Shown here piece after piece: positions 1-12,132 of a DNA stretch of 64,000 nucleotides. The position numbers and the translations under genes are program-made. The stretch is from positions 21,151 to 85,150 of the forward strand of contig JAKSZP010009597.1 of assembly GCA_022478985.1 (NCBI GenBank), written 5' to 3'. This stretch comes from Massospora cicadina (taxonomy: Eukaryota > Entomophthoromycota > Entomophthoromycetes > Entomophthorales > Entomophthoraceae). The notes under the pieces are model-generated. The model saw nothing but the letters and a program-made list of their open reading frames with translations. It was not told the DNA's origin and ran no database searches. How positions within the stretch are numbered: the first letter of the stretch is position 1; every line of letters starts with the position of its first letter.

Positions 1-811
1 GCGCAAGCCCCTGGAGGGGGGTTGAGCCCCGTTGGGAGGAGAGGGTAATGTCATGGTCCCATGACATCATAGTAGGGACTGACCCCAAGGACAAGGCTGG
101 GCGCCAGGAGGCCCAGAAGGTGAAATTACAGGGCCTCCCAGACCTGAAGCATACCCTAGACCAACGCTGGGTATGGGCAAAATATGCCCAGGTTGGTACT
201 AGTGGGGTGCCAAGTGCCCAGCCCCTGACGTTGAGCCAGGCGTTAAAACGGATGGTCTACCAAATTAATGCAGATGGTTCAATTTGGTTTGTTGAGGAAC
301 GGGGTTTCAAAACCTGTTCCATTTACAAAACAACACATTTGAGTCGAATCCAACTTCAATCAATCACTCAAGTGAAGTCAGTTTTAGCCTATTCAACTAA
401 TTTGGATGGCAGTGTTGCCCTATTTTGGGTCAGTGCTTGGGACCACTGTGGCATAACCCATATTCCCCCATTCTAGTTTAAATATGTTTTCCCCCAACCA
501 ACATCCTAATTGGTCGACTTCCCAAATAAAATTCCCCCATTTTACCATTTTTTATATGTTATTCCAAACAATCCTGTGTGCAGACACCTTCAAGGAGGTC
601 TCGTGCTCTGTTAAACTTGTCATTTTGAACAAAGTAAGATTATCCCCTCATGCACCATTGGTTCACCCAGGTCCCCTCCAACCTGGGTCATTTAACCCAT
701 CTCTAAGTGTGCACCACGACATTTTTGGCTCATTTTTCTATAGCACTTCTTTGCTTGAGTTATAATTGCTCCAGCACCCTCTGCTGAGCAATAATGATTT
801 TGATTCTAACA
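1..811 (+). mobile_element. Element N: 3' end with LTR (49-811)
   Basis: A purine-rich tract (about 31-48, ending GAGAGGGTAA) is followed at 49 by TGTCATGG, and a CA terminus is reached at 811 (TTCTAACA). This is the PPT plus 3' LTR arrangement of a plus-strand LTR retrotransposon whose body lies left of the window. From 812 the sequence continues as minus-strand gypsy RNase H of element D, so N inserted into D; the 5-bp duplication should be GCTAG (812-816), with its partner outside the window. The LTR is 763 bp. A 142-codon open frame (48-476) lies within it but resembles no family I know and is probably fortuitous. The first 18 bases of the LTR form a perfect inverted repeat. Confidence 0.6.
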
Positions 812-829
812 GCTAGTTCCCTGGCGTTG

Positions 830-2000
830 GGCCTGTGCACCGAGCACTGCCACGCTGGGAACAGGAGAGTTATAGACACTCTCCTTACAATTGTCATATC
901 TGCTGTTGAGCACTTTTTCATACATTACATCACTGAGATCTGCCATAACTGCAATTGTTGGCAATCTTAACAAGCAATCTGCATTATGGTGTTTGGCTCC
1001 AGGTCAGTGAAGGATCTCAAAATTGTAAGCCTGCAGCTTGAAAGCCCTTTGAGATAGACGCCCTTTAGTATCATTGAGGTTCTGCAACCAGCATACCAAA
1101 ACATGATCTTTTACAACTTACTACTTACTCCATGCAAATAAACCCTAAATTAATTATACGCATATATCACCACTAAGCACTCCCGCTCAATCACAGTATA
1201 ATTACTTTCATGGCAATTCAGGCTTCAACTGCAGTACGCCACTGGTTGCTCCTCCCCTTCATAACCTTTTTAGGATGAAACTTCCCCAACGGCGGAAAGG
1301 GATGAATCCATCTGAAAAATAAACTCTTTATTGAAACTTGGGTAGCGCAGCACTGGCACACTGATTAGTGACATCTCAAGTGTATAAAAAAGCATTGGCG
1401 GCGTTCCATCCATTCAAACGCGGCATCTCTCTTTAACAACTCAAAAAGTATACCTTTAATACAACTGAAGTTGGGTAAAAAGCGGTGGTAGTAGCTGGCC
1501 ATCCCTAATGATACTTGTATATCACGCTTACACTTGGTTTAGTAATTTTTGGATAGCTTCCACCTTTTCTGGTTGGGGCTTAAGCCTCGTTGCATCCACT
1601 ACAAACCCTAGGTACTCCAGCTAGTCTTTGAAGAAGTGGCATTTATGGGGTTTTATCCTTATGTTGGCCACGGCAAGCTGGCAGAATACCTCCTCCAAAT
1701 GGGTAAGACGCTGCAAAAATGTCCAGGAGAAAACACAGATATTGTTGAGGTATATAAGGATGCACAACAGCTTCAAGTCGTCAAGGTTAGTGCCCATGGC
1801 CCTTGAAACGTAGCCATGGCGTTAAACAGCCCTTGTGGCATATGAGTCAATTGGAAAAGTCCCTTGGACGTGATAAAGGCGGATTTCTCCTATTTTGCTG
1901 TGGGTAATTTGATCTTCCAATAGGCTGATATCAAATCCATTGCCAAGAAGTACTGATCTCCTCCCAACTGATCCAATGCATTGTCAATTCATGGCAGGGG
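830..2000 (-). pseudogene. D: RT C-terminal half and RNase H remnant
   Basis: Reading the minus strand from 2000, the frame gives IDNALDQLGGDQYFLAMDL (RT fingers/palm), then near 1860-1620 an MPQGLFNAMATF-like motif, the active-site box as YLNNICVFS in place of YLDD, and a LEEVF helix. RNase H follows, ending near 900 with GAKHHNADCLLRLP, the end of the RNase H region in gypsy polyproteins. RT copies element RNA into DNA and RNase H removes the template. Both active-site aspartates of the YxDD box read Asn (CTC AAC AAT), so this copy is dead. Several stops and shifts are present. Confidence 0.75.
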
Positions 2001-2692
2001 TGTTGGGATTTTAGGTGGGTAGATGCTCTCTGGTGCCTCTATTACCTAAATTCCAACAATTTATTTTGGGATTCTTGCACCACTGATAATGAAAACAGAA
2101 CACTAATAAGAACTATTAGGTTGGTTTTTTATATGTTTTATAAGAAGATGCGATAGGGTGAAAAGAGAACCCTGTTATGATCTATTGCTTAGTATTTAAA
2201 TTAACTTGGGGCTCAGACCAAGGTAGGCATAAAACTTAATATCAGCTTCTAGCCTATTTTGGAAATATGGGATTTCAACCTATAAGAGCTTTTGAACTCA
2301 TCTCACTTTGTTGAACCGGCTGATGGAGGGTCAATTGTAGGCAAGACAAACCTATGGGGTAATGATTTGTATATCTTAACCAATCACCACAAGAGAAAAT
2401 AATTGCACCCTGAGGGACCTCCGCCAAGCCAATAAAAGGGGGTGGTCCCCTTTTAGGTGTTGAAATTGAACAAGAAGTGGCCTGGGGAGAATCATCAGAA
2501 GAACTTCCTTGATTATGCCACATGGTTCGTGCAATCCAACTGCCCAAACTCGATATTTGCCCAAGTAGCATAAAAAATGTTAGCCCAATTTGAAGGGTTT
2601 CATCAAGAATTGGCCAGGGTCTTTAGGCTGATTATATCATCATTATCAAGAAAATCACTCTTTTTACAACATCAGAATTGTAATTGTCTAAA
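2001..2692 (-). repeat. B 3' LTR
   Basis: This 692-bp stretch matches 19815-20032 plus 21212-21692 over its whole length, including the blocks around 2060-2210 and 2270-2640. It starts TGTTGG; the other terminus has decayed (expected ...CTAACA, found CTAAA), and the PPT complement TTACCCCC follows. It holds a perfect 9-bp inverted repeat at 2433-2455 around a short TGGT-containing loop, shared with the 5' LTR. The two minus-strand frames across 2275-2571 are LTR sequence, not genes. Confidence 0.85.
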
Positions 2693-2700
2693 TTACCCCC

Positions 2701-3804
2701 TGTTAAATTCTAAGGATCGCTCACTTGATAATTAGATCCTGCGCACTTAATTAGGAAGAATATTGGCCATATGATCCTTGATTTTGCCAGTGTCTTACGT
2801 TATTTGACCATTCTGAAGCTCACTAGGTATATAAAAATAAACCTGAATCTTCTGGTCAATTTTGGGCTCAATTTTCCCTTCATATTTGGGCACTTCTACT
2901 GAGGCAGGCAAAGGTACAAGCTGTGGATTTCGAGATTCCAGCTTGTTTGATACTCTTCAAAAGAGACTTCAGATAAAAAACTAGAAAAGAGATGAAATAA
3001 AATATTTTTATTAAGACTATAACATTTGATGATTGTTCATTAAGCCAGGCGCCAGTATTTATACCTCTAGGGCATCTCCTGGCCATATTCAAACATGCAT
3101 TTTAACAGATTATTTTCCACTTCAGTTCAGCCCTTATACTGATTCAGCTATGACCTATTGCTAGGTTTATTGGTGGCAGAATAATCTCATATTTGGGAGG
3201 ATTTCAGGGACAAAAATCGCCATAAGAACTTGCAAAATTGTCCTATGATCCTCTCAATTTGAGTTTCATCATACTGCTGACGAAATACATCTTCTGTGAA
3301 ATTTTGGCATTGATTGAAGAAAATGATGCACCTCTAATTGGGAAGTTGGCAGGCCTCTATCAATAGCACTAAGTATTCCCATTTGGGCAGTCCACGTGCA
3401 AGTGCTATCATGCCAATTATGAGGATCAACATATGAATTTTGCCCTAGGGCAGGAAATTGATTACATTACTTTTGTCAATTTGTCCATGAAATTTGTAGA
3501 CTTCATCTTCAGGTCAATTTCCAAATGATTCTTATGGTGAATATCTGATATTGTTCCCAATTAGTCAGGACCAATTGCCAAGTTTTGTTGCAGTGATATT
3601 TTCCTGAATGTGCGAGTGTATTTGGCCCAAGATTTTGATAGAATAATTTAATTGAATTGATGTTGAGATAATCGGCCCAAGCCATGTAATTGCAATTGGC
3701 TTTAAGTTGATAATTAGTGTATTAGGTTGTTTATTAGGAGAATAATCGGCCTGATCTGTTGGTGGTTGAAGGGTTTATCTTAGAGCAACTACCAGAATCT
3801 GACA
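2701..3804 (-). repeat. A 3' LTR
   Basis: A 1104-bp LTR running from TGTTAAATTC to TCTGACA on the plus strand (element sense: TGTCAGA...TTTAACA). It matches 12146-13248 throughout. A TATAAATA-type box in element sense lies at 3056-3063, inside the block conserved in all five LTRs of the family. Confidence 0.92.
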
Positions 3805-3820
3805 TTACCCCCACTTGACT
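3805..3820 (-). other. A polypurine tract
   Basis: In element sense this reads AGTCAAGTGGGGGTAA immediately before the 3' LTR start TGTC. It is the plus-strand DNA priming site. M has the matching AGTCAAGAGGGGGAAA at 60181-60196. Confidence 0.8.
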
Positions 3821-4003
3821 CAAACATAAGCCCTATGATTCCCAATTAGACTTTATTGATCTTTGTCATTTATTAATTTTGGCCTGAACTGCCAATGAGT
3901 AGGCAAGTGCATAGCCTTAACTTTGGCCCTAATTGTCAACAATTCTGGAATTGATCCTATTTCCATCCATAAGTGCGAACTAAAGTATTAATTAGGTTAA
4001 CTA

Positions 4004-5910
4004 AAATTTAAAATTTATTTGAGGTACGCTGACCAGGGGATGTACATTACTGAAATGGAAGCATCAAAACTAAATAAAACCAAAAAACCTGAAATAAATG
4101 CCCTAAACAAGCAGCAAGACACACAATGAAAAAAGCAAACAACCAGGTGCACAGCGGTGAACCGCTTATCCCATCATGGCAGAAGGAGAAGGGGGATCAG
4201 GGGGCTCATCTACTGTACCTGCATTGTACAAAGCATGGGCCAAGGCAGAGAGCAAGAGCGTGGGTTTATCAGCAATATGGGGGTCAAGATCGCAGAGGAC
4301 TGTTTGTTTGTAGATAGTCATCATCATAAATGGCGCTCAGGTAAGTGGACAAGTGCTTTTCTGCTTGAATGCGGATGGCAGGAAGTTAGGAAATATAGCA
4401 GTGTTAGCTTGGTTTATTTTTGTTTTAGATTGTGAAGCTGAAACCACTTTCTAAACTGCATCTGCAGCATGTTTATGCAGCTGGAGAATGGTATTTTTTT
4501 ACTCTGGGGGTTCAGGTCTGGGCAAGAATGGGAGGGGGGGAGACTTTTAGACAGTTTCATGGCTGTTCAAGATATAATATTACAGAGGAAATTTTTATCA
4601 GGTTGGGCAGCAGCTGCCACACCGAAATGGTGTTGGGTGCATAACAAATTGTCATTTAGGTGTGGGGCATAAAATGTCAAGGGATCTCAATGGGGGATTA
4701 CATAGGTATAAATTCTCTAATGTCAATTTTGGAGTCTTCAATTACTTTACCTCATTCATCAGTTTAAACTAATGAGGACCATGGGTTCATGTCATACAAG
4801 CTCAGGTTTTCCTCAATAGGGATGGCTGAGGCTGGCGACTGGGTTGGGGCTCAGGAGCAAATTGTTGTCCAAGCTGAATCCTGATTGGTGGGAGCATTGG
4901 TGGCTCTGGACTTAGGATGGGTCTGATTAGCTGCTGTAGATGCAGCAGTAGCAGCAGGCTTTGGAAGAGGTGGGGGTAAGATTGCCCCCATTATGAGAGG
5001 GCTGCAGGATGACTGGCAAACGAGGAGTTGGTGGCCAAGACTGTAGAGGCAGCAAGGTAGGGGCAACTCCGCTTTGAGTGGTCCAACTTGAAGCAGGATG
5101 TACAGATGGTTCACCCGCCCTTTATGCGGGCCCAGAATGGGTGGTCAGGGGCAGAAGCAACAAAAGAGTGTGGGGAATCTGGTCAGCTAAATTTGTAAAT
5201 TTAGGGCTGATTGTGGCAAAAGCCCAAGGCCCAGTGAGGAGTGTGGCTCCATTGGGGTCCACAAATTAAAGGATGGGGTCAGCGCCATAGGCTGCCAAAC
5301 CTGCCATCATCTCCTGATGGAGCACTTCTGGGGGAAGGTGAGTGGGAAACCCAGAAAACTGAACCACCATCATGGAGTCAGTGGGGAACCAGGTGCACGT
5401 TGTGGGAATTGGGGTGCCCTGTAAAACCAGGGGCACAGTTTCTGCAGTGCAGCATCAGCTTTGCTTGTGAAAATGAGGTCAAAGTACCTCTTATAGGGGC
5501 GAATTTGATGAAGCCAGCGTGTTGCATAACCACATGTGCTAATTCAATTATGGGTTTATTTGCATAATGGAACAACTTCCCATATTCAACATGAAGGCTA
5601 AAATGCATGTTATAGCGGGGAAGGACGAGAGGGCAACGTGGCACTTCCTGGGATTGTGTGATGTGAATGGCAAGATTCTTAGTGGAATGAACTGACCTAA
5701 GGATTGGTTAGGACTGGACAAACTAGTCTGAGCGCATTTTCCCCCAAATGGAAAATGTTGGGTGGGGTTTCGCCGCTGCCCCACACTGGAGCAGCAGGCA
5801 GTGGGGCTGTGGACATCAGTGGGTCAGGGGCGCGGCTAGCTGAATTACTTTTTATAGTTTTGTAATTTTACAAAATTTGCTCAATTTTGGGCTTGAGCAG
5901 AAAGAAAGTT
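4004..5910 (-). mobile_element. E2 copy 1: ORF1-only LINE-like element
   Basis: This 1907-bp insertion in the 3' untranslated region of A is bounded by a perfect 15-bp direct repeat TAATTAGGTTAACTA (3989-4003 and 5911-5925). Such a long duplication is typical of target-primed reverse transcription, not of LTR or cut-and-paste elements. The left end carries an A/T-rich tail that differs from copy 2 (52174-63013), and the right end is ragged, so the 3' end is at the left and sense is minus. It carries a decayed ORF1-like frame and no RT. Copy 2 is 1909 bp once element M is removed. Confidence 0.8.
4851..5784 (-). pseudogene. E2 copy 1: LINE ORF1-like protein remnant
   Basis: Minus-strand fragments of 5548-5784, 5378-5644 and 4851-5114 correspond in order to the ORF1-like frames of copy 2 (61592-62949). 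In LINEs of the Tad1 group ORF1 encodes an RNA-binding gag-like protein with a CCHC knuckle; that knuckle is readable in copy 2 but eroded here. Frameshifts separate all pieces. The plus-strand frames over 4126-4672 and 5078-5567 are shadows or untranslated sequence. Confidence 0.55.
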
Positions 5911-5984
5911 TAATTAGGTTAACTATATATATTTTTTGTTTCTTTTATTATTATTGTTATTTTTTATGTTTTTTTTATTTTCAT

Positions 5985-7110
5985 ATCTATTTTTTATTTT
6001 TTTAATCAGCCAGCTTATTGAACCTTCTTAGGAATTTTGCATGGACTCATTAGTATATATGGCTGGTCCTAATATACTTGATTGTATATATGAATTGAGA
6101 TGTCTCCTCAATTATTTTGAATGGCCCTACACAGATGCAATATAACTTTTGCAATTGGCCTGGTCCATGGGCGTTGCAATTTAGAACTTTAAAGTTAACT
6201 TCAAATTTAGCAAATTTTTAGCAATTTTCTAAGTCCTTTTTGATGTTGGGCCTTTTTCATGGCAAAACTGGTATCAAAGGCTTGAGATTATAGTTTGATT
6301 AAAGTATCTGCAAGCTTCTCAATGTATTGAGGATAAGTGTTTTTTCCAGGATCCTCTAGGACTGAATATAGTAGCATTGGTAGAGCTGGAAATCTTCCAT
6401 ATAATACTTGAAAAGGGGACATCCTGGTTGACGAATGGTAGGAGATATTGTAGGCAGATACTGCTGAACTTAAATAAGTACAACATTCAGATGGTTTGGC
6501 CAAAGATAATTTCCTGATAATGTTCACCAACATCCCGTTTGTGCGCTCAACTGTACCTTTAGTTTTGGGATAATAGGGAGCAGGAAACACACCTTGTACT
6601 CCCATTAATTGGTTGAGCTTGGAAAGGACAATGGCGGTAAAATTCGTTTCATTATTGGTAAGAATAGCCTGGGGACATCCATGCTTTTGGATAATGCCTT
6701 CAAGGACGAACTTGGCTGTAGTTATCGCTCCTGATTTACAAATAACCTTGGCTTCAACCCATTTGGTCAAGTGGTTGATGGCTACAATAATGTATTTGGC
6801 CTTTGTATTGCTTGTTGGAAGTGGGTTGACAACGTTTATAGATACAATGTGCCAAGAAAACTTGGGCTGAACAAGCTGGTAATATGTGTTAATTCAAAAT
6901 GAGTTTTCGCCATGAAAATCCGCACAGCATTCTAACATTTCTTGGATGTCAAAATGCATTGACTACCAATAGTAGAATTGCTTCAGATGCTCTTTTGTAT
7001 TTTTGAATTTGCCATGCCCTATGGGCTTTTGCGCTGCCATTATTAGGTCTGTTTGGGCCAAGGGTCTTGGTAAATTATACTTCTTGCCCTCAACAATCTT
7101 GTAAAGCGTC
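5985..7110 (-). pseudogene. A: integrase remnant
   Basis: The clearest frame is minus 6288-6770, with HLTKWVEAK, ILTNNETNF, GTVERTNG and SYHSSTRMSPFQVLYGR, the core of a Ty3 integrase that would join element DNA to the chromosome. Toward 5990 the C-terminal part ends VHAKFLRRFNKLAD. Toward 7080 lies the H2C2 zinc-binding region, now unreadable in one frame. The catalytic triad is damaged: the first Asp lies in a SINVVNPLP context (normally SIDVVGPLP) and the second reads NNETNF instead of DNGTNF; the Glu in VERTN remains. M shares the second substitution. Confidence 0.8.
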
Positions 7111-7199
7111 CCATTTTGATAATGTATTTTTTTGTAATCTGATAATAGTTTTTGGACTTATTTGGGCTCATCTTAGTACTCTCCGCTGATCATTTACTT

Positions 7200-8560
7200 A
7201 AACAACTCATTGGCAGCCCAACTAAGTGTTTCAATGGTGGGTAGTCAGGACAGGCAATTGGCGTTTTGATGTTTTGCCCCATCTTGATTCTCAATTGTAT
7301 ATTCATAAGCTAGAAGCTATAATGCCCAGCAGGCTAATCGACCCTCAGGCTCTCTTAAATTGTTCAGCCAAATTTGGGAAGCATGATCAGTAACAACTTT
7401 GAAATGAGTGCCATGCAGGTAGACCCAAAATTGCCTACAAGCATATATGACAGCTAAGCATTCTCATTCCATCACCGTGTAATTTCTCTAATGAACATTC
7501 AAGGTTTAACTGCGAAGGCAACTGGATGTTCTTCATCATCTTCCCCAACTTGAGATAACACGGCCCCCACTGCTGTTAGAAATGCATCAGTTTAGACAAT
7601 AAATTCATAATCAAAGTCCAGGTATCAAAGAACAGGCACAACCAATAGTGCCAATCAGAGTTGGTTAAATGCATCCTGGAAAGCTGAAGTCCAGTCAAAT
7701 GTGACCTTATACTTAATTGGATAGAAATGTGGCTCTCAAAGTTGTGTGAAGTAGGCGATAAATTGGCAATAGTACCTGGTAATGCCTAGGAATACTTGGA
7801 TATCAAACTTGGATTTGGGCCATTTCATTTTGGAGATGGCATCCAACATAGAGGTTTGGGCCAAAGACTTACTTTGTCAATTCAAATATGAGATATTCCA
7901 GCTGTTCTTTGAAGAACTGAGACTTTCTTGGCTTATTTTTAAGTTTGCAGATTCTAGACTTCTGAAAACCTCCTCTAAATGTTCCAGGTGGTTGTCAAAA
8001 GTGCGGCAGAAAACGTTGATATCATCAAGGTACACTAGTACACATGACAATCTCAAATCTTTAAGAATTGTGTCCATGGCTCTAGGAAAGGTAACCAGGG
8101 CATTGCAGAGACCTTGAGGCATTCTCGTTGGCTGGATATGGACCTTTTTGGGTTATAATTGCATATTTCTTGCGCTCCTCTTTGGGAAGATCTATTTGCT
8201 AATATCCGCTGATAAGGTCCATTGCTGAGAAGAGCTTTGCTCCCCTTAGCCTATCCAAGGAATTGTTGATTTGTGGCAGAAGGTAAGGGTCCTTCTTTGT
8301 GACGTTGTTAACTTCTGATAATCAATAAGTACTCAGTTGCTTCCATCCTTTTTCTTCACTATTAAAATTGGTGCTGCCCATGGATTTTTTTGAAGGCACT
8401 AACATGCTAAAATTGAGGAGTTCCTTAATCTCCTTGGATACAGCTTCTCCTGATGATTTTGAGCATCTAATTGGGCAAAATCAAATTGGTTTATAATATC
8501 CAGTATCAATATTGTGGATGACACCTTAGCACATCACAAGTCGAAATCATCTTGTTTGAA
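7200..8560 (-). pseudogene. A: RT and RNase H remnant
   Basis: The minus frame 7877-8122 starts MPQGLCNALVTFPRAMD and has an intact active-site box VYLDDINVF, followed by LEEVFRSLE, the palm of Ty3/gypsy RT. Upstream (8130-8450) the fingers region is broken, with KKDGS-like and DYQKLT-like pieces in different frames. Leftward, 7200-7700 encodes RNase H fragments including the HYHGDGMRMLSCHIC-like segment and the end of the domain near 7250. Several stops and shifts. The counterpart in M is 56300-57567. Confidence 0.75.
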
Positions 8561-8569
8561 TATTTACCA

Positions 8570-9560
8570 TTATTTAGAGAATAACTCCTGAGCTTGGCTT
8601 TTCTCAAAGTTGGTCAAGTTGCTTAAATCGGCCATAGAGACAACATCATTGATGCTGAGTAGGTCCTTATTGGGGAGCCCTAATTTGACAAAAGTTCCAA
8701 ACTCATGGAATGAGTGAATTTCCAAGGTAGGGAGCAGATGCAGAAATGCGATTGTTTGATGTCGCTTTATGGAGATGGGCCAATTTTGCAGGTTTGCACA
8801 CAAGATGTGTATCTCTACGTGGCTAGGAATGATAATACCAGGGGCAATGTTTGTCTTGGATTGATATTTAGACCATGGTTGATATACTTCACCATAAAGT
8901 CCTTCTGGGATATTAATTGTCAGCCCAGTCAGGACAATTACTTGATCTCTGGATGAAATAGTAATGTGGTTTGACCGAAGTGGAATGCCTTTTGAATCAT
9001 TGATCTGGGTGGATAGTGTTTTTATCTTTGACCGCGCCTTGACATACTAAATTAGGACTACTACATCTTTGTAGGCCAGATTTATGAATAGGCTGGGTTT
9101 CTTTTTTTCAACTGCCCTATCCCAGTTATAATAAAGTGGGATAGCCTGGCTAAGGATGGTGAGAGTATTGTTCTTATGATTGGTAACAACTCCATATCTC
9201 ATTATGAAATTAGTCCTGATATGAATATCATAGTTTGTATTTGGCAATACTATAGAAGGTGCTGGCACTATAATAGATCTGAATCTGAGAGGTAGGGTAC
9301 TATGACCCAGAGATTTAGTTGTATGCGCTCAAGCTGTACCATATTACTGACAGTGGACAACATTGGGTGCAATTTTCAACTTTTTAACCAACTTTGTGCT
9401 GACTATATTGATAGGAGCACCACTATCAATGATGGCCCAAACTCGCACCTTGTTTATTGCTACATCCACATAAGTACATTTGGAGTAGTTTTCAGAGATA
9501 TTTATTGTGTGAATGCTGTGACTGCTGCCCGATTCCAGGTGTCATTTCAGACTTGAGCAA
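8570..9560 (-). pseudogene. A: aspartic protease and protease-RT linker
   Basis: Minus 9047-9268 contains PSIVLPNTNYDIHIRTNFI(M)RYGVV, the C-terminal half of a retropepsin-like domain; the same block in M reads IVLPNTNYDILIGTNFLIRYGVV. The catalytic DSGAP-type motif is on the minus strand near 9400-9430. Frame 8570-8803 (LPTLEIHSFHEFGTFVKLGL) is the linker to RT and is conserved in M at 56080-56200. The protease would cleave the Gag-Pol polyprotein. Frames are interrupted between these blocks. Confidence 0.75.
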
Positions 9561-9654
9561 ATATTTGGGAAGTTATCTGCTAAGGTCTTAATGGGAATGG
9601 CTACTTGTACATTGTTAAGATAAGGTAAGTCAGTTAAACATCCAGGTTGGAGGT

Positions 9655-12130
9655 CTAAACCCTGATCAATAATCCGTCTTGCGTAAGGTTTTGATACCTA
9701 AGCTTGGGCTTCTTTAATAGTTTTATAGGTTTAGTTGCTTTTTCTTTGGCCCAAGTAGTGACCATCATGACATCATTAGCCACAATATGGTGGAGGTTAT
9801 CTTCGGCAACATCTTCAGCCCTAAAGAGCTCTTCAGGGTCAGGTGGAATGATTTGGTGAACATCAGTGGAGTTAGAGCATTCCACCTCTAATCCACCTGC
9901 TCTTTTCCTGCCTAGCTGTCACTGTTGATTTCTTGGGAAACGTTGACCCCAGGCTTCTTGTCTGACCGTCTGTAGCATTGTCTAGCAAAATGACCCTTTT
10001 GACCACAGTTGTGGCATGTAATCAGCACTGGCTACTGTTTTTGCTTGAATTTTTGGATTGTACTTTGGAAATTTTTCCATTAGTCGGACATAGTGTTGCT
10101 TTTTGGGCCCAAAAATCGGAATTTTTGCTGGTCCTTGGGCCAATTATGAGTATCAAACCTATGGGAACAGCTTATTAAATAATTGTAAGCTCTTGAGCTT
10201 CCATTTATCTATTGAATGCAGGTATCATGACATGGTGCAAGTCACGGTAGGGCATGACTGCGTGCTCCATTGCAATCTTAGTGTCAAACTTATCTATTGC
10301 ATTGCACCCAAGCAAAACTTGTGCCTCATGGAAAAATATGTCTGCAAAGTCCTTAATAGTCTCATTCTGCTTGAATTCAATATTAAGAAGCTCTCTTTTT
10401 TGGACTTCTAATTTCCCAGGCCCTCCAAACTGTTTTGTCACTGCAATTTTGGCATCCATATAGAACCAATTCTCTCCCAAATAAGGCATTATTGAGGTCA
10501 CAGCTATGGGCATCAAGTGAGTTGATCAGTGCTAATACTTTTGCATGGTTTGATGCTCCTCGCATTGCTTTTTCAAATAGCTTGAGGAAAGAGTGAACGT
10601 TCCCATCCTTACAAAACTTTGGTAAGTTCAATGGTTTAAAGTCATCTCACCTTGTTTCAGGCATAGGAGTTATACTTCTTCTTGAACTTCTTGGTGTTTC
10701 ATCATTTAGAATCGGCCCACTTTCCTATTGGGGAGTATTTGGAGTTGGAATTGATGCCAAAACCCTAGGCATATGATGAATGTTCAAAATATTGATTTCT
10801 GCATTGGTGTCAATTTCTGATAATTCAATTTCATGATATTGCTCTGAACTACTGGATTCCAATGCTTAAATTTGGCACTTAGTTGTTTTTCCAAACTTTT
10901 TTTGGCCGAATGGGCAGAGCTTTTTCCCATTTCTCTTTTGTCAAGGCTGGGTGAGCACTGTCAGCTTTGATTTTTGAGGGATTTGAATTCTTTTTTAAGG
11001 TTGTCATACTCCTCTTCAAATAAAGCTTAATTGGACGTTGTGATTTTAATATCTTTGGCCATACTGTCTACTTGGGAATTTGCAGTTGATAATTTGCATT
11101 TTAAGTTCCCAATTCTCCTGAGTAATTTCAGTATTTCTGGACTGCAATTTTGACACAACTGTTCAAATTTTTTAGATTTCTCTTTGATCAAGGCAACATC
11201 CTCATCCCTATTTGGGATGGCTTGTTTTGCTTCAAAATCTTTAATGTTTTTTTTTCACAATATCCAGCTTGAGCTGAACATAACTCTCAAAATCATCATG
11301 CTTTGAATTTAAGTCCAGGTGATTTCTTCAGCCCAAAGTGGCATGTATGGTGAGTCGTTCTGAAAAAGATAATATGAAATCAGAATTTGTTTCAGTTTTT
11401 GACAGTGGGTACTCATGTTTTGTAACCATTCATGCAATAGCCCATGGTAAGAAGGAACTTCTGCGGCTATCTTTGAGACTCCTTTGTTTAATAGCTCCTT
11501 GAGTGTGTTTAATCTCCCATAAGCTTCATTGGCAAGTCCCATATTATCCAAAATTGCTCTTTGGACTTCAGTAAAACTGGAATTAATTTGTCCAGTAGAG
11601 CATTTCAGGTATATTGTTCATCCACTTGCAAATGATAGATTTCCCTGAGTTCCAGATTTTGCCTAGCAAGGATTCACTGGGTATGCTTAATTGAGGGTTG
11701 AACAAAGTTAACTAGAGTTTCGTTAGTTGCTTGACTGTATTTGAGACGTTTGGCAAGAGATTCCATAGTTGCGTCGTGGCACTTCATATATATTTTTATC
11801 TTGAGCGCCTGATCCTTAAGGTAGTAGAACAGGCCAAAGGAGGGACCGATTTGTGAAGTACCAATACTAAATTCCCTGATATAGAGTTTCCAGCATAGCT
11901 TTTACGCTTGAAGATGTAAGATCAATCATGATTATTGTATCTACATGAGTTTCCCCCACTGTGATAAGATCAAGGGAGTAAAAGATATCCGCATCAGAGC
12001 CTTGGAAGCTGGTATTAAAATAATCAGAGATTTCCTTGTCATTAGTTTCCATCTCGTTGTCACTTTCTCATCTGGCTAAATCTGCCAGTAACTGGTTGTG
12101 TGGGTCCATTTCAGAGAGTGTCACCGATTT
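9655..12130 (-). pseudogene. A: gag remnant with CCHC zinc knuckle
   Basis: From the start near 12110 the minus strand encodes METNDKEISDYFNTSFQGS (11867-12052), a long helical stretch (10900-11850, including 11309-11551), then the conserved capsid-like block NVHSFLKLFEKAMRGASNHAK and MPYLGENWFYMDAKIAVTKQFGGP (10205-10631). A nucleocapsid knuckle ITCHNCGQKGHFARQCYRR (CX2CX4HX4C) is at about 9960-10025. Gag coats the genomic RNA in the cytoplasmic particle. M has an equivalent gag about 1 kb shorter, lacking most of the helical stretch. Multiple stops and shifts. Confidence 0.8.
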
Positions 12131-12132
12131 TG

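Noticed and set aside
48..476. 142-codon open frame at the left edge as a host gene
   Set aside because: Its start lies on an LTR tip just after a polypurine tract and the whole frame is inside the 3' LTR of N; no domain is recognisable.
4126..4672. Plus-strand frames in E2 copy 1 as a gene with an intron (GTAAGT near 4340)
   Set aside because: Copy 2 does not keep the plus frame (stop and shift near 61360), whereas the minus strand carries the zinc-knuckle protein.
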